From the NCBI GenBank assembly GCA_020346805.1, contig CP070790.1, positions 2,708,924 to 2,714,602 on the forward strand: DNA of 5,679 nucleotides. Direction: 5' to 3'. A model generated the notes under the pieces. That model saw only the letters and a program-made list of their open reading frames with translations. It searched no databases and had not been told where the DNA came from. Shown piece after piece: positions 1-5,679 of the stretch (position 1 is the stretch's first letter; every line of letters begins with the position of its first letter). This stretch comes from Planctomycetota bacterium. Lineage in GTDB: Bacteria > Planctomycetota > Phycisphaerae > UBA1845 > PWPN01. The position numbers and the translations under genes were made by a program.

Positions 1-243
1 AGTGCATGCAGTATCGGGTATTCCTTTCCCGATGCTGTGACATTTTATGCAGTTCTTAAGTCCTGCCAGTTCTTTATGCGAGGCTGTCAGCTTACCTGGA
101 GAAACGAATTCGGCAAAGGCTATGCTGGCAAGGAGAGTCAGCATCAGCGTTACCATGAGAAAAATAATAAAAAGCTTCTTTGCCGTACTGTATTGAAGAG
201 ACACAGGATCAGTTTGAGGTAGAAAGTAAGAATTATCTTTCAT
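1..243 (-). CDS. N-terminal part of an exported multiheme cytochrome c (cytochrome c3-like), runs off window
   Basis: The frame from ATG at 243 to the window edge is open for 81 codons with no stop. Residues 20-44 form a signal peptide or membrane anchor: a short basic stretch (AKK, 21-23), then a hydrophobic core from about 24 to 43 ending in IAFA before EF. The mature part begins SPGKLTASH and holds a heme c attachment motif, C65-I-K-C-H69. Cys80, two codons from the edge, probably opens a second CxxCH. The pattern 'PGxL..H..L.GL.NC.KCH..GKG...C' is typical of multiheme cytochromes of sulfate- and metal-reducing Desulfobacterota, which act in the periplasm or outer membrane in electron transfer. 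Heme number and partners cannot be told from this fragment. In-frame ATGs also occur at 249 and 252. The roughly 20-residue polar stretch before the signal is longer than usual, so the true start is uncertain. No Shine-Dalgarno sequence is visible. Confidence 0.82.
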   Translation of the reverse strand, partial: MKDNSYFLPQTDPVSLQYSTAKKLFIIFLMVTLMLTLLASIAFAEFVSPGKLTASHKELAGLKNCIKCHSIGKGIPDTACT

Positions 244-250
244 GCTCATC

Positions 251-288
251 ATTATAGGGAAGTATAATGGCACCTTCATTTCTTTAAA
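251..288 (-). promoter_or_regulatory. Candidate promoter of the cytochrome gene
   Basis: On the minus strand, TTTAAA (283-288) and TATACT (261-266) are separated by 16 bases and resemble sigma-70 -35 and -10 boxes. A perfect TATAAT lies just downstream (251-256), but its -35 at 17 bases (ATGAAG) is poor. Either box would place the transcript start within a few bases of the candidate ATGs at 243-252, giving a very short leader or none. This is based on sequence match only. Confidence 0.4.
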
Positions 289-366
289 GTGACTTCAATC
301 ACAGGGCATGAGTATATAATCTGGAAATTAGAGGGCTGTTAAATTGGGGTTAAAGTTTTTTAATCT

Positions 367-382
367 AGGAATGATTATTCCT
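367..382. repeat. Short perfect inverted repeat (6-bp arms, 4-base loop)
   Basis: AGGAAT at 367-372 and ATTCCT at 377-382 flank GATT. The element lies just downstream of the sialidase-like remnant, within the AT-rich gap 244-400. In the direction of the surrounding genes (minus) the arm is followed by an A-rich tract rather than a T tract, so it does not look like an intrinsic terminator. No other gene or RNA is recognisable in the gap apart from the cytochrome promoter candidate. Confidence 0.4.
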
Positions 383-400
383 TAAGGGGTTAGCAACTTC

Positions 401-619
401 TCACCGAGAGAGGTAATATGCGACCAACAGCATGTTGCGCTCAACCTCGACAATAGTGGAAGCATGGCATGAAGCAAACGGTGCCCTCTCGAAAAGAAGC
501 TCGGCTTGCATGTGAAGTTCCTCGGGAAGGTTGGATACGGTGGTTGGTTTAATGTCGGTACAGCCCGACAGACACGATCCGGCAAGCAATATTATTGACA
601 GGCAATCGGCGGGGCGCAT
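401..619 (-). pseudogene. Truncated sialidase-like (BNR repeat) lipoprotein, N-terminal remnant
   Basis: The ATG at 619 opens 72 codons. Residues 1-20 are a lipoprotein signal: a hydrophobic core LSIILLAG and a lipobox L17-S-G-C20, predicting lipid attachment to Cys20 after export. Residues 43-59 (FERAPFASCHASTIVEV) match from memory the conserved N-terminal motif of the predicted neuraminidase family (COG4409, BNR_2 fold), where 'APFPSCHASTIVE' is normally followed by 'LLAAWFGGT...' and several hundred residues of beta-propeller. Here the frame reads LLVAYYLSR and stops, and I find no continuation in any frame downstream. Family members are usually about 350-400 residues, so this looks like a 5' remnant left by deletion. 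A weak AAGAG lies 7 bases before the ATG. A short functional lipoprotein is possible but less likely. The frame is open further upstream to 760, but that part has no family likeness and precedes the signal peptide. Confidence 0.55.
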
Positions 620-699
620 GTAATTACTCTTGGTCGAAAGATTTACTGCATGGTTAACAGTTACGGCCGGGCTTATTTCGCGTTCCTGATAATTCTCTT

Positions 700-870
700 T
701 CAAAATGAGAGCAGACAGTGCCAGATATAAATGTATCCCAGGGCGTCGACATCTTTCCATTTGGTCTCGATGAGTTCTTTGTTGCCGGTAATCTCAGGAA
801 GTTCTTTTAACTTTTCTTCCCATGGGATACAGACGCCCGGCGGCCTTTTCTGTTCGTTTTTTTCGGTCAT
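700..870 (-). CDS. Small protein of unknown function, 56 residues
   Basis: The frame starts with ATG at 870 and ends with TGA at 700-702. It is supported by a GGAG at 879-882, eight bases before the start, which is the best-placed ribosome site in this part of the window. The protein is polar and charged at first (MTEKNEQKRPPGV), then has CIPWEEKLKELPEI and a lysine- and glutamate-rich amphipathic middle, and ends in an aromatic stretch (ALGYIYIWHCLLSF). There is no signal peptide and no full membrane segment. Three tryptophans (17, 38, 50) and two cysteines (14, 52) are notable in so short a chain. It lies 80 bases downstream of the URO-D homologue on the same strand with no convincing terminator between them, so co-transcription is likely. 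I do not recognise the family. It could be a complete small protein or the N-terminal remnant of a larger one, since a remnant lies directly downstream. Confidence 0.6.
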   Translation of the reverse strand: MTEKNEQKRPPGVCIPWEEKLKELPEITGNKELIETKWKDVDALGYIYIWHCLLSF

Positions 871-950
871 TCGATTGACTCCATGTTCTGGCAGCCTTAA
901 AGCTGATTTTATCCTTGGCGTTAATTGTCCTGTTTATGTAATACGCTCGA

Positions 951-2147
951 TCAATATACTCCATATTCGCGAGTAAAGTCGGTCATGGCCTTGACGTTTT
1001 CAATCTTGGCGTCATTCTGGATAATGGCACTGGCATCCATAATGTAGCCTCCATCCCGAGCCACCCCATCGATCACTTTTTTGCAGCACTCACGAACTTT
1101 ATCCGGTGTGCTATAACCCAACAGGGTATTGGGGATACCGCCGCTGAGGCAGAATTTGTGTCCCAATACTTTGTGGATTTCAAAGATATCGGCCTTGTCG
1201 CAGTGGTAGATAATGCTCTGATCCGGCAGTTCGGCGAAAGACTTCAAATGGGGATTCCAGTTGCCTTCGGCATAGAACAGCACCTGATGGCCGCGTTTCC
1301 AGATTTCTTCGATGATCGGTTTGAGCGTCGGCCAGTAAAAGTTATCGAATTGATCGAAGGAAATAAAAGGTACGCATCCCCGATGCATCCATATGGAGAC
1401 AGGTACGTTGTTTTCGGGATCCGCGCCGGACAGAGCTACGTGTAAAAGGTGAGGCATCAAGGCCTCACATGCGGCGCGAACTTTCTTGGGCCTTTCGAAC
1501 AGATCGGTGACCAGCCCGAGATATCCGCGCAATTTGTCGGCCAATATATCGAGCGGGGCCTTGAGGATACCGGCGATGGCCGATACGGTTCCCGACTCGG
1601 AGCGTAACAAGGCGTTTTGGGTTCCGAATCCGCCAAAGTATTGCATCATGGCCATCCCGCCCTTTAGAAAGGACAGATTGTTGCGAAATGAGGTTGGCTC
1701 ACCCATGGGGACCACGTCGGCCGACACCCGCGGAAGCCAGATGTTAAACAGATACCCGGTCGGATCTTCGACGAGCTGATCATATTCCTCCGGCTTCATA
1801 TAGGCGTTGTCTTCAGGCGGTTCTCGGTATTGGAAACCGAATTCAGCCGGTATGTCGATACCGGGGATGGCGTAATATTTAAGACCGATGGCCTGGGTTA
1901 GTGCCGTCCATACATAAACCATGTTGCCCACCACGGCATCCCAATCGAAATCGGCGGCGCATTTGCGGGCGGCGATAAAGGCTTTTTCGTAGTCGTGGGC
2001 CACCTCCTGGCAGGTGTAACCCGCATACTTGGCGGTGAACTCGGCCACAAAGGGACGAATAGGGATCATGTCCGGCTTCTCGTTCCGCATGGCGGTTACG
2101 TAGCGTTTGAGCCGTTGGGCATATAGTTGTTCCATATCTCTGGCCAC
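951..2147 (-). CDS. Uroporphyrinogen decarboxylase superfamily protein, probable methyltransferase (not HemE)
   Basis: This 398-residue protein has the look of the URO-D superfamily TIM barrel, which includes HemE, the corrinoid:coenzyme M methyltransferases MtaA/MtbA, CmuA and the catalytic domain of MetE. The N-terminal RQAGR signature of true HemE is absent, and the chain is longer than HemE's usual 340-360 residues, so heme synthesis is unlikely. Candidate metal or substrate residues are H255 and C258 (WMHRGCVPF), E294 (FYAEGNW), H315-C316 (IIYHCDKAD) and C333 (KFCLSGGIPNTLL). MtaA-type enzymes bind zinc through HxC plus a distal Cys. Here the His sits directly beside the first Cys, so the usual ligand set is altered. 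The GTG start at 2147 is chosen because AGGAAGGAG (2157-2165) lies nine bases upstream. The ATG four codons later would be too far from it. The location after metY-metXW suggests a one-carbon or methyl-transfer role, but the substrate is unknown. Confidence 0.8.
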   Translation of the reverse strand: MARDMEQLYAQRLKRYVTAMRNEKPDMIPIRPFVAEFTAKYAGYTCQEVAHDYEKAFIAARKCAADFDWDAVVGNMVYVWTALTQAIGLKYYAIPGIDIPAEFGFQYREPPEDNAYMKPEEYDQLVEDPTGYLFNIWLPRVSADVVPMGEPTSFRNNLSFLKGGMAMMQYFGGFGTQNALLRSESGTVSAIAGILKAPLDILADKLRGYLGLVTDLFERPKKVRAACEALMPHLLHVALSGADPENNVPVSIWMHRGCVPFISFDQFDNFYWPTLKPIIEEIWKRGHQVLFYAEGNWNPHLKSFAELPDQSIIYHCDKADIFEIHKVLGHKFCLSGGIPNTLLGYSTPDKVRECCKKVIDGVARDGGYIMDASAIIQNDAKIENVKAMTDFTREYGVY

Positions 2148-2156
2148 TTTGATTTG

Positions 2157-2165
2157 CTCCTTCCT
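2157..2165 (-). promoter_or_regulatory. Shine-Dalgarno sequence that fixes the URO-D homologue's GTG start
   Basis: AGGAAGGAG on the minus strand ends nine bases before GTG at 2147. It decides in favour of GTG over the ATG at 2135, which would leave a 21-base gap. Confidence 0.75.
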
Positions 2166-2170
2166 GCAGT

Positions 2171-2260
2171 ATGCCTGTATGATAATATTTCTCGATTAAC
2201 CTATTCATGCCTGTCGAATATTTGAGCCGCGATAATCATAACTGTTTTGGATCGAATATT
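2171..2260 (-). repeat. Two pairs of short direct repeats in the metXW / URO-D intergenic gap
   Basis: On the minus strand ACAGGCAT occurs at 2207-2214 and 2171-2178 (36-base period), and AATATTCGA at 2252-2260 and 2214-2222 (38-base period). The inner copies of the two pairs share base 2214. They fill most of the upstream region of the URO-D homologue and could be regulator half-sites. Chance is possible for repeats of 8-9 bases in AT-rich DNA. Confidence 0.4.
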
Positions 2261-2263
2261 CAC
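2235..2263 (-). promoter_or_regulatory. Weak candidate promoter for the URO-D homologue
   Basis: TATGAT (2235-2240) differs from the -10 consensus at one base. At 17 bases upstream lies GTGAAT (2258-2263), which matches the -35 consensus at only three positions. A separate promoter is plausible because the gap to metXW is 178 bases, but no terminator hairpin with a T tract is visible after metXW, so read-through from the methionine operon is equally possible. Confidence 0.25.
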
Positions 2264-2325
2264 GTCCTGGTTGTAAGAATTTGAGGGAGCGATACGGATA
2301 TGGATCATGTGAGAGAATAGCTTGA

Positions 2326-4182
2326 TCAGTCGGCCGAGATGCCTTGGCGATTTTTTCTGTCGCAGCATTCTTTTTTGGAGATCATAAAGATGGCTTCTTC
2401 CGCCCGGCGGGTGGGCCAGAAGCGGACAGGTGTTCGTCGACTGGTTACCAGGGGTATGCGACGCAATATCCTGACATTGTTGTCCCGGCAATAGGTTTCA
2501 AAGTCGCGGATGGTCAGATATTGCAGATTCGGGGTGTTGTACCAACTGAAAGGCAGGCTTTTGGTTACCGGCATTTTACCGGTGAAGATCAATTGTAACA
2601 GGGATTTGAAGTACCCGAAGTTGGGGAAGCTGACAATACAGCAGCAGCCGATACGGAGCATTTCACGGAGTACCAGTTCCGGATGTCTTACGGTTTGCAG
2701 GGTTTGGGAGAGGATGACATAGTCGTACGAATCCGTCGCCAGAGAGGGCAGTTCGACTTCCAAATCGCGTTGAATAACCTGTATGCCTCTATCGATACAT
2801 TCACATACAGCATCCTGATCCAATTCGATACCTCTGCCGTTGACGTTTTTCCTTTTGATGAGCCGGCTCAATAAAATGCCGTTGCCGCAACCCAAGTCGA
2901 GCACGCTGCTGCCGGGCTCGATCAACTCTTCGATCAAATCATAATCGACGCGTTGCCGGGTCCAGGTGGTTTCAATGGCCGGCGCCTGACGATATGGTTG
3001 TGCATACTGCCGAGAGTCAGAGACGGGTTTACCACTGGCTGAAGCCAAGAATCCGCTAATCAACCGGCCCTGTAATTCGGGTTCCAGTAAAAAGGCGTCA
3101 TGCCCGTAACAGGAATTGATATCGCTGTAGGATACATTTTTTCCTGTCTCCAGAAGTGCATCAACAATCTGGCGGGATTGTTGCGGCGTAAATAGCCAAT
3201 CGCTGGTAAAACTCATAACCAGGAACCTGGCGGTAACATTCCTGAAGGCCTCTTCCAGTGAGCCGTGTTTAGCGGCAAGGTCGTAGTAATCCATGGCCTT
3301 GGTGATATACAGGTAGCTGTTAGCATCAAAACGTTCGACAAAAGCCCGCCCCTGGTAGTCGAGGTAGGTTTCCACCGAAAATTCGCTGCCGAAATCGTAA
3401 CTGTAAGTTTTGGCATCGCGCAATTCTCGTCCGAATTTAACGTGCATTCCTTGTTCGGACAGATAAGTAATATGCCCGACCATTCTGGCAATGGCCAGTC
3501 CGCGATCCGGGCCGGTACTGTTATGGTATTGGCCGTTCTGAAAGTTAGGATCGGCAAGGACAGCGTTTCTACCGACGGCATCAAAGGCGATTGATTGTGC
3601 GTTTAGTCGGGCGGTGGTTGCGATGGGCATAACCGCGACCATGCTGTCCGGGTAGCGGGCGGCCCATTCCAGCACCTGCATGCCTCCCATCGAGCCGCCG
3701 ATTACCGCCAGCAGTTTTTCGATGCCCAGGTACTCGATGAGCCGTTTTTGCACTTTGACCATATCCTCGATGGTAATGACCGGAAAATCCAACCCCCAGG
3801 GTTTGCCGGTCTTGGGATTGATGCTTGATGGGCCGGTGGTCCCCTTGCAGCCGCCGAGGATGTTGGAACAGAGGACGAAATATTTGTTGGTATCTATGCC
3901 TTTGCCCGGTCCGATCATGATATCCCACCAACCGGGTTTGTAATCGTCTTTACTATGATAGCCGGCGACATGGGCGTCGCCCGACAGGGCGTGACAGATC
4001 ATAATCGCGTTGTCGTGTGCTTGGTTGAGTTGGCCGTAGGTTTCGTAGGCGACTTCAATAGGTCCCAGCGTTTGGCCGCACTCCAGCTTTAACACGTTCG
4101 GCGGCTCAAAGAGCGTTACTTGCTGAGTCCTGACGATGCCAACGGAATTGGCGAATTTATCTTGTGTGTCGTCGTTTTTCAC
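2326..4182 (-). CDS. metXW: Bifunctional homoserine O-acetyltransferase / MetW fusion
   Basis: Residues about 13-380 are MetX, an alpha/beta-hydrolase enzyme that moves acetyl from acetyl-CoA to L-homoserine in the cytoplasm. Its triad is visible: nucleophile Ser164 in GGSMGGMQ (162-169), Asp328 in FTSDWLFTP, and His361 in YGHDAFL. LICHALSGDAHVAG-type and GGCKGTTGPSS stretches are also conserved. After a short linker (about 381-410), residues 411-600 are MetW, a class I SAM-methyltransferase-like fold: motif I VLDLGCGNG (427-435), GIELD (451-455), SQTLQTVRHPE, SFPNFG and the terminal RAEEAIFMIS. MetW is normally a separate protein of about 200 residues encoded beside metX and linked to MetX activity. 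Here the two are joined in frame. Oddities are three consecutive cysteines (513-515) before IVSFPN and a polar tail of about 15 residues. The start is GTG, 20 bases after the metY stop, without a clear Shine-Dalgarno sequence, so translation may be coupled to metY. Confidence 0.95.
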   Translation of the reverse strand: MKNDDTQDKFANSVGIVRTQQVTLFEPPNVLKLECGQTLGPIEVAYETYGQLNQAHDNAIMICHALSGDAHVAGYHSKDDYKPGWWDIMIGPGKGIDTNKYFVLCSNILGGCKGTTGPSSINPKTGKPWGLDFPVITIEDMVKVQKRLIEYLGIEKLLAVIGGSMGGMQVLEWAARYPDSMVAVMPIATTARLNAQSIAFDAVGRNAVLADPNFQNGQYHNSTGPDRGLAIARMVGHITYLSEQGMHVKFGRELRDAKTYSYDFGSEFSVETYLDYQGRAFVERFDANSYLYITKAMDYYDLAAKHGSLEEAFRNVTARFLVMSFTSDWLFTPQQSRQIVDALLETGKNVSYSDINSCYGHDAFLLEPELQGRLISGFLASASGKPVSDSRQYAQPYRQAPAIETTWTRQRVDYDLIEELIEPGSSVLDLGCGNGILLSRLIKRKNVNGRGIELDQDAVCECIDRGIQVIQRDLEVELPSLATDSYDYVILSQTLQTVRHPELVLREMLRIGCCCIVSFPNFGYFKSLLQLIFTGKMPVTKSLPFSWYNTPNLQYLTIRDFETYCRDNNVRILRRIPLVTSRRTPVRFWPTRRAEEAIFMISKKECCDRKNRQGISAD

Positions 4183-4202
4183 GATTGCAACTTTGAAAAA
4201 TT

Positions 4203-5507
4203 TTATTTCTGCGATGCGGCCAACGCTTGATCGATGTCGACGATAATATCTTCGATATCTTCAATTCCGACCGACAAACGCACGTATTCCGGTACCACTC
4301 CGGTTGCCGCCTGTTCTTCTGCGGTCAGCTGGGAGTGTGTGGTGCTGGCGGGGTGGATACACAATGTCTTGGCGTCGCCGATGTTGGCCAGGTGCGACAT
4401 CAGTTCGGCGGCGTTAATAAACTTTTTACCCGCTTCCATACCACCTTTTATACCGAATCCAACGATGGCACCGCAACCTTTGGTTAAATATTTTTTGGCA
4501 TTGGTGTGGAAGGGATGGTCCGGCAGCCCCGGATAATTGACCCATTCTACCGCCGGATGCTGGGTCAGATACTCAGCCACACTTTGTGCGTTCTGACAGT
4601 GCCGTTCCATTCGCAGGTGCAGCGTCTCCACGCCCTGAAGGAACAAAAAGGCGGCAAAGGGGCTCATGCAGCTACCCATATCCCGCAGGAAGTGGGTTCG
4701 GCACTTGATGATATAGGCAATGTTTCCGATGGGCTTGAGGGCTTCGGCAAACACGACACCGTGGTATGAGGGATCCGGTTCGGTGAACTCCGGCCACTTC
4801 TTGGGTTCTGCCGACCAATCGAAATTTCCGGACTCGACGATGCACCCGCCGATGTGCAGGCCATGTCCTCCGATAAACTTGGTGCAGCTATAGACATTGA
4901 TGTCGATGCCGTGCTCGAAGGTCTGCAGCAATACGGGGGTCATCACGGTATTGTCACAGATGACCGGCAAGCCACACTCGTGGGCGATGCGTGTGATCTC
5001 GGTAAAGTCGGGGACGTCGTTTTTGGGATTTCCGATAGATTCGATGTATACACACCGGGTATCCTTGTCGACAAGCTTTTTGATATCCTGGGGCTTAGCC
5101 GGATCGAAAAACTTCGCGTTTATACCCAGCTTAGGGAATGTCTGGGTGAAGAGGGTCCAGGTTCCGCCGTACAAGCTGGTGGCGGAGATGAAGTTCTGGC
5201 CGGCGTGGCAGATGTTGAAAATAGATATATAGATGGCCGACTGCCCGCTAGAAGCCGCCAACGCCGCTGCACCACCGTCCAAAGCCGCCAGCCGCTTTTC
5301 CAGCACGTCGTTTGTGGGGTTCATTAATCTGCTGTAGATATTGCCGAATTCTTTGAGGGCAAAGAGATTGGCGGCATGCTCGGTATCTTTAAATACATAG
5401 CTGGTAGTGGAATATATAGGGACCGCCCGTGCGGTGGTGGTGGGGTCCGGTTCTTGGCCGGCATGCAAACATCGTGTTCCAAGACCATGGCGTGAAGTTG
5501 AAGACAT
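4203..5507 (-). CDS. metY: O-acetylhomoserine sulfhydrylase (O-acetylhomoserine aminocarboxypropyltransferase)
   Basis: This 434-residue cytoplasmic enzyme of the PLP-dependent Cys/Met metabolism family uses sulfide to convert O-acetylhomoserine to homocysteine and acetate. The length fits the usual 420-440. Visible signatures are Y58-S-R60 with N63-P-T (phosphate contact from the neighbouring subunit), ASSGQSA (84-90), D185-N-T (pyridine nitrogen contact), the PLP lysine K210 in [26 protein letters not shown] (376-391), and R410 in [11 protein letters not shown], the expected carboxylate-binding arginine. The long insert around 225-265 and the SxTKxIGGHG context favour MetY over cystathionine gamma-synthase or MetZ. 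The ATG at 5507 is preceded by GGAGA (5515-5519) at seven bases. It is the first gene of the metY-metXW operon, and its partner makes its substrate. Direct sulfhydrylation suits an organism that generates its own sulfide. Confidence 0.95.
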   Translation of the reverse strand: MSSTSRHGLGTRCLHAGQEPDPTTTARAVPIYSTTSYVFKDTEHAANLFALKEFGNIYSRLMNPTNDVLEKRLAALDGGAAALAASSGQSAIYISIFNICHAGQNFISATSLYGGTWTLFTQTFPKLGINAKFFDPAKPQDIKKLVDKDTRCVYIESIGNPKNDVPDFTEITRIAHECGLPVICDNTVMTPVLLQTFEHGIDINVYSCTKFIGGHGLHIGGCIVESGNFDWSAEPKKWPEFTEPDPSYHGVVFAEALKPIGNIAYIIKCRTHFLRDMGSCMSPFAAFLFLQGVETLHLRMERHCQNAQSVAEYLTQHPAVEWVNYPGLPDHPFHTNAKKYLTKGCGAIVGFGIKGGMEAGKKFINAAELMSHLANIGDAKTLCIHPASTTHSQLTAEEQAATGVVPEYVRLSVGIEDIEDIIVDIDQALAASQK

Positions 5508-5539
5508 AGCTGATTCTCCGTGTCGATGTCCGAATAATT

Positions 5540-5620
5540 GTCGCCGTTTATATATTAGAGCGGCAACGATAAGATCAAGCTAGTTTAGGGGAACTTTGAT
5601 GTATTTGGCAAGCTTTATCG
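5540..5620 (-). promoter_or_regulatory. Nested inverted repeats in the metY leader
   Basis: Read on the minus strand, CGATAA (5615-5620) can pair with TTATCG (5567-5572), enclosing ATCAAAG (5594-5600) paired with CTTGAT (5574-5579) with one bulged A. Directly after, GTTGCCG (5561-5567) can pair with CGGCGAC (5540-5546) with one G-U pair around a 14-base AT-rich loop. It ends about 20 bases before the Shine-Dalgarno sequence. It could be a leader RNA structure or DNA operator sites overlapping the promoter. It lacks the conserved core of SAM-I or SAM-II riboswitches as I know them. Confidence 0.35.
5549..5578 (-). promoter_or_regulatory. Candidate promoter of the metY-metXW operon
   Basis: TTGATC (5573-5578) and TATATA (5549-5554) lie 18 bases apart on the minus strand, each matching four of six consensus positions. 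An alternative lies further upstream: TTGAAA (5635-5640) with GATAAA (5614-5619) at 15 bases, which would make a longer leader that includes the inverted repeats below. The sequence does not decide between them. Confidence 0.35.
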
Positions 5621-5624
5621 CGGA

Positions 5625-5640
5625 TTGAACCGTGTTTCAA
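5625..5640. promoter_or_regulatory. Operator-like palindrome upstream of metY
   Basis: TTGAAACACGGTTCAA (minus strand) has perfect 5-base arms TTGAA/TTCAA around six bases. It resembles the MetR recognition pattern TGAA-N5-TTCA but with a spacer one base too long. It overlaps the alternative -35 box TTGAAA, a position where a bound regulator would affect transcription. Confidence 0.3.
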
Positions 5641-5679
5641 GAACAGGGTATTATCACTAATTTTGTCGACTTATCGGAC

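Noticed and set aside
367..382. Inverted repeat considered as an intrinsic terminator
   Set aside because: The stem is only six mostly AT pairs, and the sequence after it in the minus direction is A-rich rather than a T tract.
620..760. N-terminal extension of the lipoprotein reading frame up to an ATG at 760
   Set aside because: It would put 47 residues before the lipoprotein signal peptide, has no family likeness, and overlaps the better-supported 56-residue gene in another frame.
890..903. CAGC/GCTG hairpin considered as terminator of the URO-D gene
   Set aside because: It has only four pairs around a six-base loop and no following T tract.
731..976. Plus-strand reading frame of 81 codons
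   Set aside because: It is antisense to the 56-residue gene and the end of the URO-D gene, has no ribosome site I can see, and its composition shows no recognisable motif.
951..2147. Assignment as HemE (uroporphyrinogen decarboxylase)
   Set aside because: The RQAGR substrate-binding signature near the N-terminus is missing, and the length and cysteine/histidine pattern fit the methyltransferase-like branch better.
4854..5327. Long plus-strand reading frame (157 codons) opposite metY
   Set aside because: It lies wholly antisense to a strongly conserved enzyme gene. Its length is explained by the codon use of the sense frame.
5508..5679. SAM riboswitch upstream of metY
   Set aside because: I find neither the GATGAAA-type core of SAM-I nor the SAM-II pseudoknot sequence, so only unclassified inverted repeats are reported.
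1..5679. tRNA or rRNA genes, CRISPR array, insertion sequence
   Set aside because: I saw no tRNA-like T-loop and acceptor pattern, no regularly spaced long repeats, and no transposase frame or terminal inverted repeats.

Overview
The window looks like chromosomal DNA of an anaerobic, probably sulfate-reducing bacterium of the Desulfobacterota (former Deltaproteobacteria). This rests on three things. A methionine locus uses direct sulfhydrylation and carries MetX and MetW as one polypeptide. A methyltransferase-like uroporphyrinogen decarboxylase (URO-D) homologue lies next to it. The left edge holds the start of an exported multiheme c-type cytochrome of the kind common in that phylum. The assignment is an inference from gene content.

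Every supportable gene lies on the minus strand, so transcription runs from right to left. At the right, metY (O-acetylhomoserine sulfhydrylase, 4203-5507) is followed after 20 bases by a 618-residue metX-metW fusion (2326-4182), almost certainly as one operon. Together they would acetylate homoserine and replace the acetate with sulfide to give homocysteine. The leader upstream of metY (5508-5679) has nested inverted repeats, promoter-like hexamers and an operator-like palindrome, but no riboswitch class that I recognise.

After a 178-base gap with two pairs of direct repeats comes a 398-residue URO-D superfamily protein (951-2147). It is not HemE and is more like the corrinoid or thiol methyltransferases of that superfamily. 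It has a clear Shine-Dalgarno sequence in front of a GTG start. A well-positioned 56-residue gene of unknown function follows (700-870).

Next is a 72-residue lipoprotein reading frame (401-619). It appears to be only the N-terminus of a sialidase-like (BNR repeat) protein, cut off shortly after its first conserved motif, so it is probably a gene remnant. An AT-rich intergenic stretch (244-400) carries promoter-like hexamers. The last gene, an N-terminal fragment of a signal-peptide-bearing multiheme cytochrome c (1-243), runs off the left end.

The functional core is methionine and homocysteine synthesis. Whether the URO-D protein supplies or accepts methyl groups in connection with it is an open question. 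The left part looks like an unrelated junction containing a decayed gene.
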